Shown here one piece after another: positions 27,041 to 36,628 of a stretch of DNA of 64,000 nt. Position 1 is the first letter of the stretch, and every line of letters begins with the position of its first letter. The stretch comes from an archaeon (GTDB taxonomy: Archaea; Iainarchaeota; Iainarchaeia; CSSED10-239): NCBI GenBank assembly GCA_029563035.1, contig JAKQTP010000076.1:29383-93382 (forward strand). Direction: 5' to 3'. The notes beneath the pieces are model-generated. The model had not been told where the DNA came from and did no database searches. It worked only from the letters and a program-made list of their open reading frames with translations. The position numbers were made by a program, and so were the translations under genes.

Positions 27041-30000
27041 TGGCACGTTACAAAGTACCTAGTCAAGCCGCAAGCGGCGCGGATTCATTTAGTGACGATT
27101 TAGTTGGTCGTCAAATTACCGAAGGTTCAAGCCTAATGACAGGTACTAATTTTACTATTGAAAAAACCATACCTGAACGTAATACTAAAGAATTTCGAAC
27201 ACAACCATTTTCTGATTTTTTAACACTTGATGATATTGTTGACGAAAAGCATGTTATTGAGGATTTTGATAACACAAAAAAAGAAATCAAATTTAATAAT
27301 GACAAAAAGAATGCAGATCGTTCACTTTATGGTTCATTAAAACAGAGAATTAGGGTCGCTATTAATAATATTATTTCTAAGTATCCGGCAGCAATACAGG
27401 TTAATTCAACATTTATTGGTGGTGTTAATTATACTGCAGAGAATATAGTATATTCAAGTCAAACAAACACAACCGAATTTGATGTTCCATATAAATTAAT
27501 ATATAATCCTTTAGAAATTATATTAAAAACACCAAAAAGTGGTATTTTACCAGAAACAGATAACAATATACGTAATTTTTATTCTTCCTTTACAAAGTAT
27601 GTTATTGATTTAACTGGTGAAACTTTTAATATTATATCGTATTCTGAACCCGATTCAAATAATAGAATAACATTAAGGGTTGATGGTAATTGTTTTAATG
27701 GATATTCTGCATTTACCAAAAACTATCTTATTAGGCCAACAGATGGAATTGTTGAAAATTTTTATGAACAATTAGATGATCTTGAGCGGGTTTTAATTAA
27801 TAGAGAAACAAATCCAAAATTTACTGCTGCGTTTAATGTACCAAGGGATAGTAGTGATGGTTCATCAACTGAAACTGTTACTATAAATGTAAATTGGCCA
27901 ATATCTAATGACGGTTGGAACATATCAATTGTTGGTTTATTATTTGATTATTATATAGATAAGATAAGTTCTTTGGCTGATGAAGTCGATAATTATAAAT
28001 CTAATTTAATTGTTAGATTTTTAACATCACCTCAATTATATGAATTTGATACGGATGATAAAAAAATCGAAGCCGTTTTCCAAATTTATGGTCGGGCATT
28101 TGATAATGTGAAAAAATTTATTGATAACATTGCGTATATGAGAAATGTAAGCTACGATGGTATCAATAATGTTCCTGATATTTTATTAAAAAACCTAGCT
28201 GAAACATTAGGATTATCAACAATAAATTTATTCACTGAAAAAACACTTGAAGAGTCACTTTATACGCGACACGACACTCAATATGATGGTGTTTCATTAG
28301 GAACTAATTTGATTGAGGCCGAATATGAATTTTATAGAAGAATATTAGTTAATCTGGCGTTTCTTTATAAATCAAAAGGAACTAGAACAGCAATTGAATT
28401 TTTCTTAAAATTTATTGGTGCACCGGAGCCAATGATTAGATTGGATGAATATGTTTATAAAGTTGATGGATCACTTCCATCGCAAACAATCGAAGACGAT
28501 ATTAGAAATGTAATTCAGAGTCAGGTGTCGTCTAGTGTGATGACATGGGATGAAAATCTTTCTGGTTATACATTAACGCGGTTTTCGGGTGAGACGAGAT
28601 TAACGAGAGACAAATATCCGGTTGATGAAGACACTGGATTTCCAAGAGGTATTGAATATCCTGATGGCTCGATGTTTTTTCAAAAAGGTGCGGGGTGGTA
28701 TAAACGAACACTACATCACAGATCATCAGAGGTGATTGATTATGATAATTCCAATTTAACTGGACGAACCAAAGTAATTAAAACCAAACCCACCCCATTT
28801 ACATATGGGGAAGATTATTTCGATGTTTATAGACAACTTCCAGGATTAAATTATGGGTATTCGTTAGTTTCCAATGTTGATAATAAAAAAATTGAGTTAG
28901 TAGATGATGAGGCAATATCAAGGTTAACATTAAATAGAAAAAATGTTAATGTGTTTTTGTCTGCCGATAGAGCAATTGATTATGACATATATCGAAAATC
29001 CAGAGATTTAATGTTGAATTTTGGTGTGTTAACACCACAAACAGGGGTAACATTTGCTGAATTTTTGAGTAATGTAACAAATGACATTATAAGTAATTCC
29101 CATGTTGTTAAATATCAGAATACATATGATAGTCTATTGAGAGTATATTGGGCTTATCAGAACCAAAAATTATTTACACCATATAACTATATTTCGGTAA
29201 ATGAATTTATTAACAGATTAAGTCCATATTGGGTTGATATTATCGAACAATTTATTCCTGCAACAACATTATGGCTGGGTGGAAATTTAATTGAAAATAG
29301 TATATTCAATAGATCAAAATACAAACATAAAAGACCAGTGGGGTCGACAGCATATATTGAAGTTTTATATCCTGATTTTGAAACAGTAATCGTTGAAGAT
29401 CTAAGAACATTTATAGGCGGTGGAACTGTAGATAATACTAGTTATGAAAGTTATTTTAGGGGTTTAACATCGTTTTATGGTGTTTCATATACAATTACAT
29501 TAGAGATTAATGGAACTGTTTATAGTAGACAAACAGGTAATTTAAGAACATTCACCGGATTTACACCAACAAGTCCGTGTACAAGGTTAACACCAACAAC
29601 AGAATCAATACCTCTTATATGTGATTATGTGGGAAGTACTTTATTTAGTGAGATTAACGCAATTGAAAATATGCGAGATGAGTGGAAAGATATAGTTAAT
29701 ACGTTAGTCGAAGAAATAAGTACCGATGAAAATAGTGAATATACGGTAACTGCAGTGTATTGCAATACACCGGATAATGTAGAATACGTCGCATTTACTG
29801 TCACACCAAAAGATAACACTCGTATAATCGAATCGTTTGATTATTACTTTACACCATCATATGGCTTATATCATGATGAAACCAATATGGAGGCAAGAGT
29901 TGAACCTATTAACACATTAATTTTTAGTGGTGATAGTAATTGTGAGTTATATACTGATATTAACATATTAACAAACATATATGGCTATATACCAACAATT

Positions 30001-33000
30001 GTGGGTGATGAAAGTGGCAATAGTATGCCGGCATATATACAATTTAATTGTGATGAACCCATTAATGTTCTTCCGATGCAATCTGAATGTAGTTATTCGA
30101 TTAGTGGTTTTAGTGAGACAAGTTCACATGAATTAATTTTATCAGATGCGGCAAACACCGAAGTTCACTTGAAAATTAACGGATTACAATACGTTGTTAC
30201 AGACTGGACGGATACTTTGAGTGGATTTACGGCATGGCCAAAAGTTGAATATCGGCCAAGTTATGATTACGGACTAAAAAAAGGTACATATGTGTTAAAG
30301 GTGAATGGTGGTGGTGTACCTACTACATACCAAGAACTTGAAGTAGCGATAAGTAATGGTAATATTATCGAAGAGTTAGTTGAAAATATTGTGAGCGGTG
30401 ATACATTATTATCAATGACATTAAAATCCGCGTCAGAACTTACCGCGTCACAGTTTCAACTAGCCCCTGTTAATGGTTATCAATTTGCTTTTGACTATCG
30501 TTTTGTTAGTATTGAAAATATTGTATGTTTTAGCTCAATTAAAACGTATTTAATTAATAATAAATTTAAGGTTTTACCAACAAGTAAAGTTTTGGTTTAT
30601 AGTGTAATCGAATGTGTTCGTCCATCGTTTCTTTTTAAATATCCCGAAGATTTGTACGTAGAAGTAAGTGGTTCAACAAGCGCAGAATATTTGATTACTG
30701 AAACAGGCTTTCCAATTAAAGTAACATCAGTTGAATTTACTAATTGTGATGTTCATGACATTTATTATCAATTAAATACACACGAAGATACGAGTAATGT
30801 TGTGTTATTTGATGGTATGTTAACTGGTGATGATAAAATAATTGTATCGTATGTTAAAGAAGATATCACCATTTTTGATTTTCAATTACGTCAGTACTGT
30901 ATAGATTCTGCTCGTGGTGTTGATGAGGACCATCCATTAAATAGTTTAACAAATAGACCATCAACGTTTACTGGGTGGTGTTATAATGGCATTCCACCAA
31001 CACCTTCAGCAACTCCAGTAATAAGTCCGTCAAATACACCGATGGTGACTAGAACACCAACTACAACACCCGTAATAGTTTCATCTACTTTATCAGTAAC
31101 GAGCACACCAAGTGCATCACTAGTTCTTTCAGCAACACCAACGGTAACACCTAGTGTTACGTTTAGTGGTGTTCCATCCGTCACGCCAAGTATTTCGGTT
31201 AGTAGAACGCCAACAATAACACCTAGTGTTACGTTTAGTGGTGTTCCATCCGTCACGCCAAGTATTTCGGTTAGTAGAACGCCAACTATAACACCTAGTA
31301 TTTCGGTTAGTAGAACGCCAACTATATCAGTATCGAATACTCCTGGTGTATCTATAACACCATCAATAAGTGTTAGTCCTAGTATTTCAGTTAGTAGAAC
31401 ACCAACCAGAACACCTAGTATTTCAGTTAGTAGAACACCAACACCTACTATTAGTGTTTCATTATCGCAAGTACCATCTGTCACGCCTAGTATTTCAATT
31501 AGTAGAACACCAACAAGGACACCAAGTATAACAATTAGTAGAACACCGAGTGCGACAATACCGATGTACACTGCTTGTGGTACATATAGTTTAGGGTTAA
31601 ATGGTGTTAGTGGTGGTTCTTTTTTAAGTGCTGGTGTTTTAACAGGAACAACAACACCAACAGATTATATGGTTGAATGGAGATTGAATTCGACTTCAGG
31701 AACTGTAGTCTTTACGACGGGTTCACGTTATGAGTATGATGTTGCAATTCAAAGAGAACATCCATTTGTTGATGAAATTGTCGAGTCAGGAACGTTATAT
31801 CCGGTGATAAGAAAGATATTAATTGGTGGATACACCTATACACCAACTTATGAATCCGGAAATAGATTAAGTTCGGATTTATTAACTTGCTTACCGTCAG
31901 TGGTTATTACACCAATAACATGTGATAGTACATATGGTGTTGATCCAGATAATGTTTATCCGTTTAATTTAATTTATGAAAACAAAAATGATGGTGGATT
32001 AAATAAATCAAGAATATTCACATATCAATTATATAATGATACCAAATATATGGCGGTTGAATTTTTTGGTTTTGAAGTTTCTGAACAATTAAAAATATAT
32101 TATTGTACAACAAACAATCCAAATGGAACTTTAATTGAAAATTGGGTTCATGGTTTATATTATACGGGTAGTACTCATTTAACTACTTATGTGTATTTAA
32201 GAACATCAATTTATAGTGGTATGTCTTGGAATGGTGGTGGTTTGTATCCAGTTAATTATCCAACAAATCCTCGAATTGCATATATAAATTATTCAAATTG
32301 TAATCCATTAAGATTTGTTTTTAAAATGACAGATTTTACGTGGACTAACGGTGATTATTTAAAATTTGAAATTATTGGTAGTGTATTTGAACCAGACAAA
32401 ATAAACACGAACTGGAGACTTAGACTTGATTGTGTTGACGAACTTGATGTGTTGTCATGTGATTATAATCTTAGTAGTGATGTAAATAAAATAAATTCAA
32501 CACCGATAATGGTTTATTCGGGAGATCCTGAATGTAATTATATTGTTTATTATAACACGTTATCAGGTTATACACTACCAGACAGAACGAATCCAAATAC
32601 TCCATGGATGCATAGATACATAACATCTAATATTCTTTCATCTGGAAATTCTATTGGTGGATTTGAAAATACACAAATTGGAATATTATGTCCTTGGAAA
32701 ATATCATCTGCCTATTCTTTAGTAATATATAACACAGGATATAATACCTGTATGAATATGGCTGCGGGGCAAACAATTACAATCACAAAAGACACAACAT
32801 CAATAACATTTACATTTAGTGATATTGCTGATTTTAATGATGCACAAAGTGATTATTCACAAATAACTGGTTCTACAGAATGGGCAACATGGGCTTCATA
32901 TCCCGATACGAATGTGAGTTATTATGGTTATTATAGAATAATGTCGAGAATAGCTTCGTCATGTGGTGATGACTATGTTGATATTGATTGGTGTTTCTTT

Positions 33001-34710
33001 AGAACAGCACCTGTAGTGTTTAATTCAGTTAATAAAACAATGAATATTGTGTTTGTAATTCCAACAAACAATATAACACCAACACAATGTGATAATAGTT
33101 ATCAGATGGTTAATTCTGTAATAACTATGTTAACACAGACAAAAAATAGAGTTATACCTACCGGATTAAATGTTACATCTTGTAGGTATGAAGGGCTTTT
33201 AATAGCATATCGTCTTACTAAAATTACATCACAAACAAATCCAACAGCACGCCGTTATAGAATAACAACAATAGAAGATGTGTTTGTAAATGGTTTATGT
33301 GATTTGTCAAATTATGGTTTTTGTAAGGGTATTGACACTGGTTATCCGACAGCTTGGGTGATGTATAAATTTTATGATAGAATTAGATTTGGTGATGTTT
33401 CCACACATGAAACACGAATGAATACATGGTGTCTCGATAGGGCTAAGGGATTACGAACAGATAATTGTAATGATTTTGGTGAAAGTAATTGGGAAACTGT
33501 GTATTGTGCATCGGGTTCAACACCATCACCAAGTATAACTCCGAGTGCATCAACACCAACACCAAGTGGGGCTGGTGTATATCAATATGATATTGTGACA
33601 CACACCACACACGCTTCTAGTGATGGTGCTTGTGCGTCTATGAATCTTCCTGATGATACAATTTATATGGCAACATCTTCACCCATTATTGGATATTATG
33701 CATATAGTGATGCGGCATTGTCGTTTCCTTTCCAAGGTGATCAACGCTGGTATTACACAAAAAGTAATACTATTGAATATGCAGTACAAATAATGATTGA
33801 TGGTTATATAAATGATGTGGTTAATTGTAGTACAACATTACCAACACCATCACCTACCATATCTTTAAGTAAAACACCGTTTCCGTCACGATCTATAACA
33901 CCAACACCATCACCTACGATATCATTTTCTAGAACACCTAGTACGACACCAACAAAGGCTATTGTTGCTGTAACAAATAATGCTAGCATACCATTGATTG
34001 AGAATGTTATGGTAAATGATGGATCAATTTCTTCTAGTGGTTTTCCGTTGAGTTATTTAGATACTTTAACAGGAACTACATCAAATTTGGGTTCACAGAA
34101 TATTGATGTTTATATTTCATATTGGGATGGTGGTTCTAATTATATTAAATTTATTGATAGCAATAATATTACACATTATAGTTCACTAGTTGGTAGTTCA
34201 CCATATGGAGAAATAACACACACACTTTCTAGTGTTTATATTTCATTATCTAGGCCGATTATACTTTCGTTGGAAGATGGAACACCGCCGGCACCTAGTT
34301 CTACACCAAGTGTCACAAGAACTATTACACGCACACCAAGTTCTAGTAGTGGTGCTAGCCCAACACCATCACGAACAGTAACACCAACACCAACACCAAG
34401 TCCATTTGGCCCGACAATTAATGTTGTTAATGCCGGAACATACAGTATTACTAATATACAAGTAAATAATATAACAATACCAGATATTAATTTTCCAATT
34501 TTATCATCACAGTCAGCCATTGGGCACACAACAGTTTATAGTACTAGTACATCAATTACAGTCACATTAAGTCAGGGTTCATTTGGGGAAAGTATAACAG
34601 TAAATAATGATTGTCAAGGTACTGATGGTGGTGGTGATTATTCCTTTATAGGTGTTAATACAACTGTAGGTACAATAACAATTGGTTATATGACAGGGTC
34701 ATGTCAATAA
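27040..34710 (+). CDS. Giant modular tail protein (2556 aa) with Ser/Thr/Pro spacers
   Basis: The first 870 residues or so look like an anchoring tail/baseplate region (helical segments such as YNYISVNEFINRLSPYWVDI). Beta-rich domains follow. A long Ser/Thr/Pro spacer (about residues 1316-1509) has short repeats of the form SISVSRTPTRTPS. After further beta domains (1510-2156) come three shorter spacers (about 2157-2178, 2266-2307, 2414-2458) separating small domains. The last 250 residues are nearly a duplicate of the end of the next gene. The spacers probably act as flexible or stiff rods that hold host-contacting domains away from the baseplate. The start overlaps the preceding stop. No catalytic motif was recognised. 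Confidence 0.7.
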   Translation: MARYKVPSQAASGADSFSDDLVGRQITEGSSLMTGTNFTIEKTIPERNTKEFRTQPFSDFLTLDDIVDEKHVIEDFDNTKKEIKFNNDKKNADRSLYGSLKQRIRVAINNIISKYPAAIQVNSTFIGGVNYTAENIVYSSQTNTTEFDVPYKLIYNPLEIILKTPKSGILPETDNNIRNFYSSFTKYVIDLTGETFNIISYSEPDSNNRITLRVDGNCFNGYSAFTKNYLIRPTDGIVENFYEQLDDLERVLINRETNPKFTAAFNVPRDSSDGSSTETVTINVNWPISNDGWNISIVGLLFDYYIDKISSLADEVDNYKSNLIVRFLTSPQLYEFDTDDKKIEAVFQIYGRAFDNVKKFIDNIAYMRNVSYDGINNVPDILLKNLAETLGLSTINLFTEKTLEESLYTRHDTQYDGVSLGTNLIEAEYEFYRRILVNLAFLYKSKGTRTAIEFFLKFIGAPEPMIRLDEYVYKVDGSLPSQTIEDDIRNVIQSQVSSSVMTWDENLSGYTLTRFSGETRLTRDKYPVDEDTGFPRGIEYPDGSMFFQKGAGWYKRTLHHRSSEVIDYDNSNLTGRTKVIKTKPTPFTYGEDYFDVYRQLPGLNYGYSLVSNVDNKKIELVDDEAISRLTLNRKNVNVFLSADRAIDYDIYRKSRDLMLNFGVLTPQTGVTFAEFLSNVTNDIISNSHVVKYQNTYDSLLRVYWAYQNQKLFTPYNYISVNEFINRLSPYWVDIIEQFIPATTLWLGGNLIENSIFNRSKYKHKRPVGSTAYIEVLYPDFETVIVEDLRTFIGGGTVDNTSYESYFRGLTSFYGVSYTITLEINGTVYSRQTGNLRTFTGFTPTSPCTRLTPTTESIPLICDYVGSTLFSEINAIENMRDEWKDIVNTLVEEISTDENSEYTVTAVYCNTPDNVEYVAFTVTPKDNTRIIESFDYYFTPSYGLYHDETNMEARVEPINTLIFSGDSNCELYTDINILTNIYGYIPTIVGDESGNSMPAYIQFNCDEPINVLPMQSECSYSISGFSETSSHELILSDAANTEVHLKINGLQYVVTDWTDTLSGFTAWPKVEYRPSYDYGLKKGTYVLKVNGGGVPTTYQELEVAISNGNIIEELVENIVSGDTLLSMTLKSASELTASQFQLAPVNGYQFAFDYRFVSIENIVCFSSIKTYLINNKFKVLPTSKVLVYSVIECVRPSFLFKYPEDLYVEVSGSTSAEYLITETGFPIKVTSVEFTNCDVHDIYYQLNTHEDTSNVVLFDGMLTGDDKIIVSYVKEDITIFDFQLRQYCIDSARGVDEDHPLNSLTNRPSTFTGWCYNGIPPTPSATPVISPSNTPMVTRTPTTTPVIVSSTLSVTSTPSASLVLSATPTVTPSVTFSGVPSVTPSISVSRTPTITPSVTFSGVPSVTPSISVSRTPTITPSISVSRTPTISVSNTPGVSITPSISVSPSISVSRTPTRTPSISVSRTPTPTISVSLSQVPSVTPSISISRTPTRTPSITISRTPSATIPMYTACGTYSLGLNGVSGGSFLSAGVLTGTTTPTDYMVEWRLNSTSGTVVFTTGSRYEYDVAIQREHPFVDEIVESGTLYPVIRKILIGGYTYTPTYESGNRLSSDLLTCLPSVVITPITCDSTYGVDPDNVYPFNLIYENKNDGGLNKSRIFTYQLYNDTKYMAVEFFGFEVSEQLKIYYCTTNNPNGTLIENWVHGLYYTGSTHLTTYVYLRTSIYSGMSWNGGGLYPVNYPTNPRIAYINYSNCNPLRFVFKMTDFTWTNGDYLKFEIIGSVFEPDKINTNWRLRLDCVDELDVLSCDYNLSSDVNKINSTPIMVYSGDPECNYIVYYNTLSGYTLPDRTNPNTPWMHRYITSNILSSGNSIGGFENTQIGILCPWKISSAYSLVIYNTGYNTCMNMAAGQTITITKDTTSITFTFSDIADFNDAQSDYSQITGSTEWATWASYPDTNVSYYGYYRIMSRIASSCGDDYVDIDWCFFRTAPVVFNSVNKTMNIVFVIPTNNITPTQCDNSYQMVNSVITMLTQTKNRVIPTGLNVTSCRYEGLLIAYRLTKITSQTNPTARRYRITTIEDVFVNGLCDLSNYGFCKGIDTGYPTAWVMYKFYDRIRFGDVSTHETRMNTWCLDRAKGLRTDNCNDFGESNWETVYCASGSTPSPSITPSASTPTPSGAGVYQYDIVTHTTHASSDGACASMNLPDDTIYMATSSPIIGYYAYSDAALSFPFQGDQRWYYTKSNTIEYAVQIMIDGYINDVVNCSTTLPTPSPTISLSKTPFPSRSITPTPSPTISFSRTPSTTPTKAIVAVTNNASIPLIENVMVNDGSISSSGFPLSYLDTLTGTTSNLGSQNIDVYISYWDGGSNYIKFIDSNNITHYSSLVGSSPYGEITHTLSSVYISLSRPIILSLEDGTPPAPSSTPSVTRTITRTPSSSSGASPTPSRTVTPTPTPSPFGPTINVVNAGTYSITNIQVNNITIPDINFPILSSQSAIGHTTVYSTSTSITVTLSQGSFGESITVNNDCQGTDGGGDYSFIGVNTTVGTITIGYMTGSCQ
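31147..31290 (+). repeat. 72-base tandem repeat (two units) in the Ser/Thr/Pro spacer
   Basis: Two units, 31147-31218 and 31219-31290, are identical except for single-base differences and encode the same 24-residue block (TPSVTFSGVPSVTPSISVSR followed by TPTI). A shortened third unit follows. The near identity of DNA as well as protein points to a recent duplication. Confidence 0.85.
33958..34707 (+). repeat. 250-residue terminal module, copy 1
   Basis: This stretch, the end of the 2556-aa gene, encodes a domain starting AIVAVTNNASIPLIENVMVN, a Thr/Pro/Ser spacer, and a second domain ending GSCQ. It is paralogous to 35820-36569, which has exactly the same length (750 bases). The pair may recombine. 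Confidence 0.85.
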
Positions 34711-34730
34711 TGATGAAAAAAATAAAATAA

Positions 34731-36572
34731 ATGGGACAAATTAGAGTCATATTAACAGGAATAAGCACATCGAATGATTTTCGAGTATATTACAAACGCG
34801 ACGATACGGGTTATGGACCATATCCAATAACAGGACCAAGTTGGTTAAATTATCCGAACGAAATGGATCCTGATGGTATATTTCCTGCTAGTACATCAGT
34901 TATTCGGTTATATGAAACAGTTGTCACATTTGATAATGATTATGTTTATTGGATAAAACTTGAAGATGTTAATGATTCAAAAAGATATCTTATTAAAAAC
35001 ATTAAAATCCATGGTGATAATTTCTGTCCGGATATTCAAGTCACACCAACAGTAACACCAACAATATCAATAACACCCACACCATCATCGACACCACAAA
35101 TGACACCAACACCGTCATTAAGTCCGCAAGCATCACCGACACCATCACCAACTCAGGGTGTTTCGATAACACCATCACCATCGTTATCTACGACGCCGTC
35201 GATTAGTATGTCATTATCACCAACTCGAACACCGTCGGTTTCACAATCAGCAAGTGTAGATAGTGAAATATATTTTGCATCATTAAGTGGTAATGATGTT
35301 GTTATGGGAGTAAACAATGCTCAGGGTAGAACTTTTAATATTAATTTATATTATCATTTAACCGCAGAAGTCGATAATAATTGGAGTTGTAATCCTAATA
35401 TACCAAGTGGAAATGCATTACAGACAACAACGAGAATTCTTGTATCAACTAATGGTGGTGCAACATGGACAAATAGGGACAGTGTGAGGGCAGAAATACC
35501 TGGTGGCGATTGTCAGGATGATTATCAGGAAAAATTTGGATATACGACTATTACAAATATAACAAACGTATCTCAAGTTAGAGTACGAATAGAGTATGAT
35601 TGTTATCAAACACAAGATATTAGTAGGGGTACTGGATATGTAACCATATCCTCAGCAATTGTTGTTAATGGTGGTGGTAATGCTGTAGTAATATGTAATG
35701 ATGAATTTTCTGCCACATGTGATAATCCAAACGAGCCGGTTAAGATATTGTGCGGTGGATTACCACCATCACCAATGCCGTCACCACCGCCACCATCACC
35801 AAGTTCAACACCGACAAGGGCGTTAATTGTTGTTGAGAATAACGCTGCTATACCTTCAATTAGTAATGTTATGGTAAATGATGGGCCAATATCTTCTGGT
35901 GGGTTCCCATTGACATATTTAGGAATATTAACTGGATCTACATCAGATTTGGGTTCACAAAATATTGATATTTATATTACATATTGGGAAGGTGGTTCTA
36001 ATTATATTAAGTTAACTGATAGTAATAATGTCACATATTATAGTAGTTTGATAGGAGAAACGCCAGGTGGTGAAATAACACATATAATTCCTAGTATTTA
36101 TATTTCTTTATCCAGACCGGTCAGACTTTCATTGGAAGACGGTACACCACCCTCACCAAGCGTCACACCGAGTGTTACAAGAACAGTTACACGTACACCA
36201 AGTCCAAGTTTTGGTGCTAGTACTACTCCATCACGAACAGTAACACCAACACCAACACCATCACCATTTGGACCAACAGTTATTATATATAATATGGGAA
36301 CATATAATATTAACGAGGTAACAATAGGTACAATAACAGTTTCGGGAATTAATTTTCCAATTGTTCCTTCAACTTGGGCTATGGGACATACAACAGTATA
36401 TAGCACCAACACGGTAGTTGACGTTATGTTAAATCAAGGTTCAATTGGTGAAAGTGTTTCGGTAAATAATAGTTGTGTAGAAAGTCAAGGAGAAGGTACT
36501 TTTACTTTTATTGGTGTTGATACTACTACAGGTCCGGTTACAATAACTTATGCTATGGGATCATGTGAATAA
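34731..36572 (+). CDS. Modular fibre-like protein (613 aa) with Ser/Thr/Pro spacers
   Basis: The N-terminal 100 residues form a small domain ([20 protein letters not shown]). A Thr/Pro/Ser spacer covers about 104-177. A beta domain with several Cys (about 178-343; CNPN, CQDDY, CNDEF, CDNP) follows. A Pro-rich linker then leads to the 250-residue terminal module that is shared with the preceding gene. The protein looks like a shorter version of the end of the 2556-aa protein, and the two are likely alternative or paired host-contacting tips. No chaperone gene was recognised nearby. Confidence 0.65.
   Translation: MGQIRVILTGISTSNDFRVYYKRDDTGYGPYPITGPSWLNYPNEMDPDGIFPASTSVIRLYETVVTFDNDYVYWIKLEDVNDSKRYLIKNIKIHGDNFCPDIQVTPTVTPTISITPTPSSTPQMTPTPSLSPQASPTPSPTQGVSITPSPSLSTTPSISMSLSPTRTPSVSQSASVDSEIYFASLSGNDVVMGVNNAQGRTFNINLYYHLTAEVDNNWSCNPNIPSGNALQTTTRILVSTNGGATWTNRDSVRAEIPGGDCQDDYQEKFGYTTITNITNVSQVRVRIEYDCYQTQDISRGTGYVTISSAIVVNGGGNAVVICNDEFSATCDNPNEPVKILCGGLPPSPMPSPPPPSPSSTPTRALIVVENNAAIPSISNVMVNDGPISSGGFPLTYLGILTGSTSDLGSQNIDIYITYWEGGSNYIKLTDSNNVTYYSSLIGETPGGEITHIIPSIYISLSRPVRLSLEDGTPPSPSVTPSVTRTVTRTPSPSFGASTTPSRTVTPTPTPSPFGPTVIIYNMGTYNINEVTIGTITVSGINFPIVPSTWAMGHTTVYSTNTVVDVMLNQGSIGESVSVNNSCVESQGEGTFTFIGVDTTTGPVTITYAMGSCE
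35820..36569 (+). repeat. 250-residue terminal module, copy 2
   Basis: This paralogue of 33958-34707 encodes [20 protein letters not shown] through GSCE. The two copies are equal in length and share long identical blocks at the protein level, including the spacer segment [12 protein letters not shown]. Differences are spread along the whole module. Confidence 0.85.
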
Positions 36573-36593
36573 TGATGAAAAAATAAATGTTTA

Positions 36594-36601
36594 TATTTAT
36601 A
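36594..36601 (+). promoter_or_regulatory. TATTTATA element upstream of the 659-aa tail gene
   Basis: The octamer is 27 bases before the start codon at 36629, in a 56-base gap. It is a candidate late promoter core, with a larger spacing than the other copies. Confidence 0.28.
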
Positions 36602-36628
36602 AGAATAATAGGAATAACGTAAAAAGAA

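Noticed and set aside
31147..31560. Possible CRISPR array, because of regularly spaced repeats
   Set aside because: The repeats are in frame within a long gene, have no unique spacers of constant length and encode a low-complexity protein linker.
30981..31571. Minus-strand frame of 196 codons (Val/Leu/Gly-rich) in the 2556-aa gene
   Set aside because: It lies exactly opposite the Ser/Thr/Pro spacer and repeats the spacer's periodicity (GVLLTEILGV). It is a shadow of the repeat.
14011..36572. Diversity-generating retroelement acting on the tail genes
   Set aside because: No reverse transcriptase gene, no template repeat with adenine-directed changes and no accessory protein was seen in the window.
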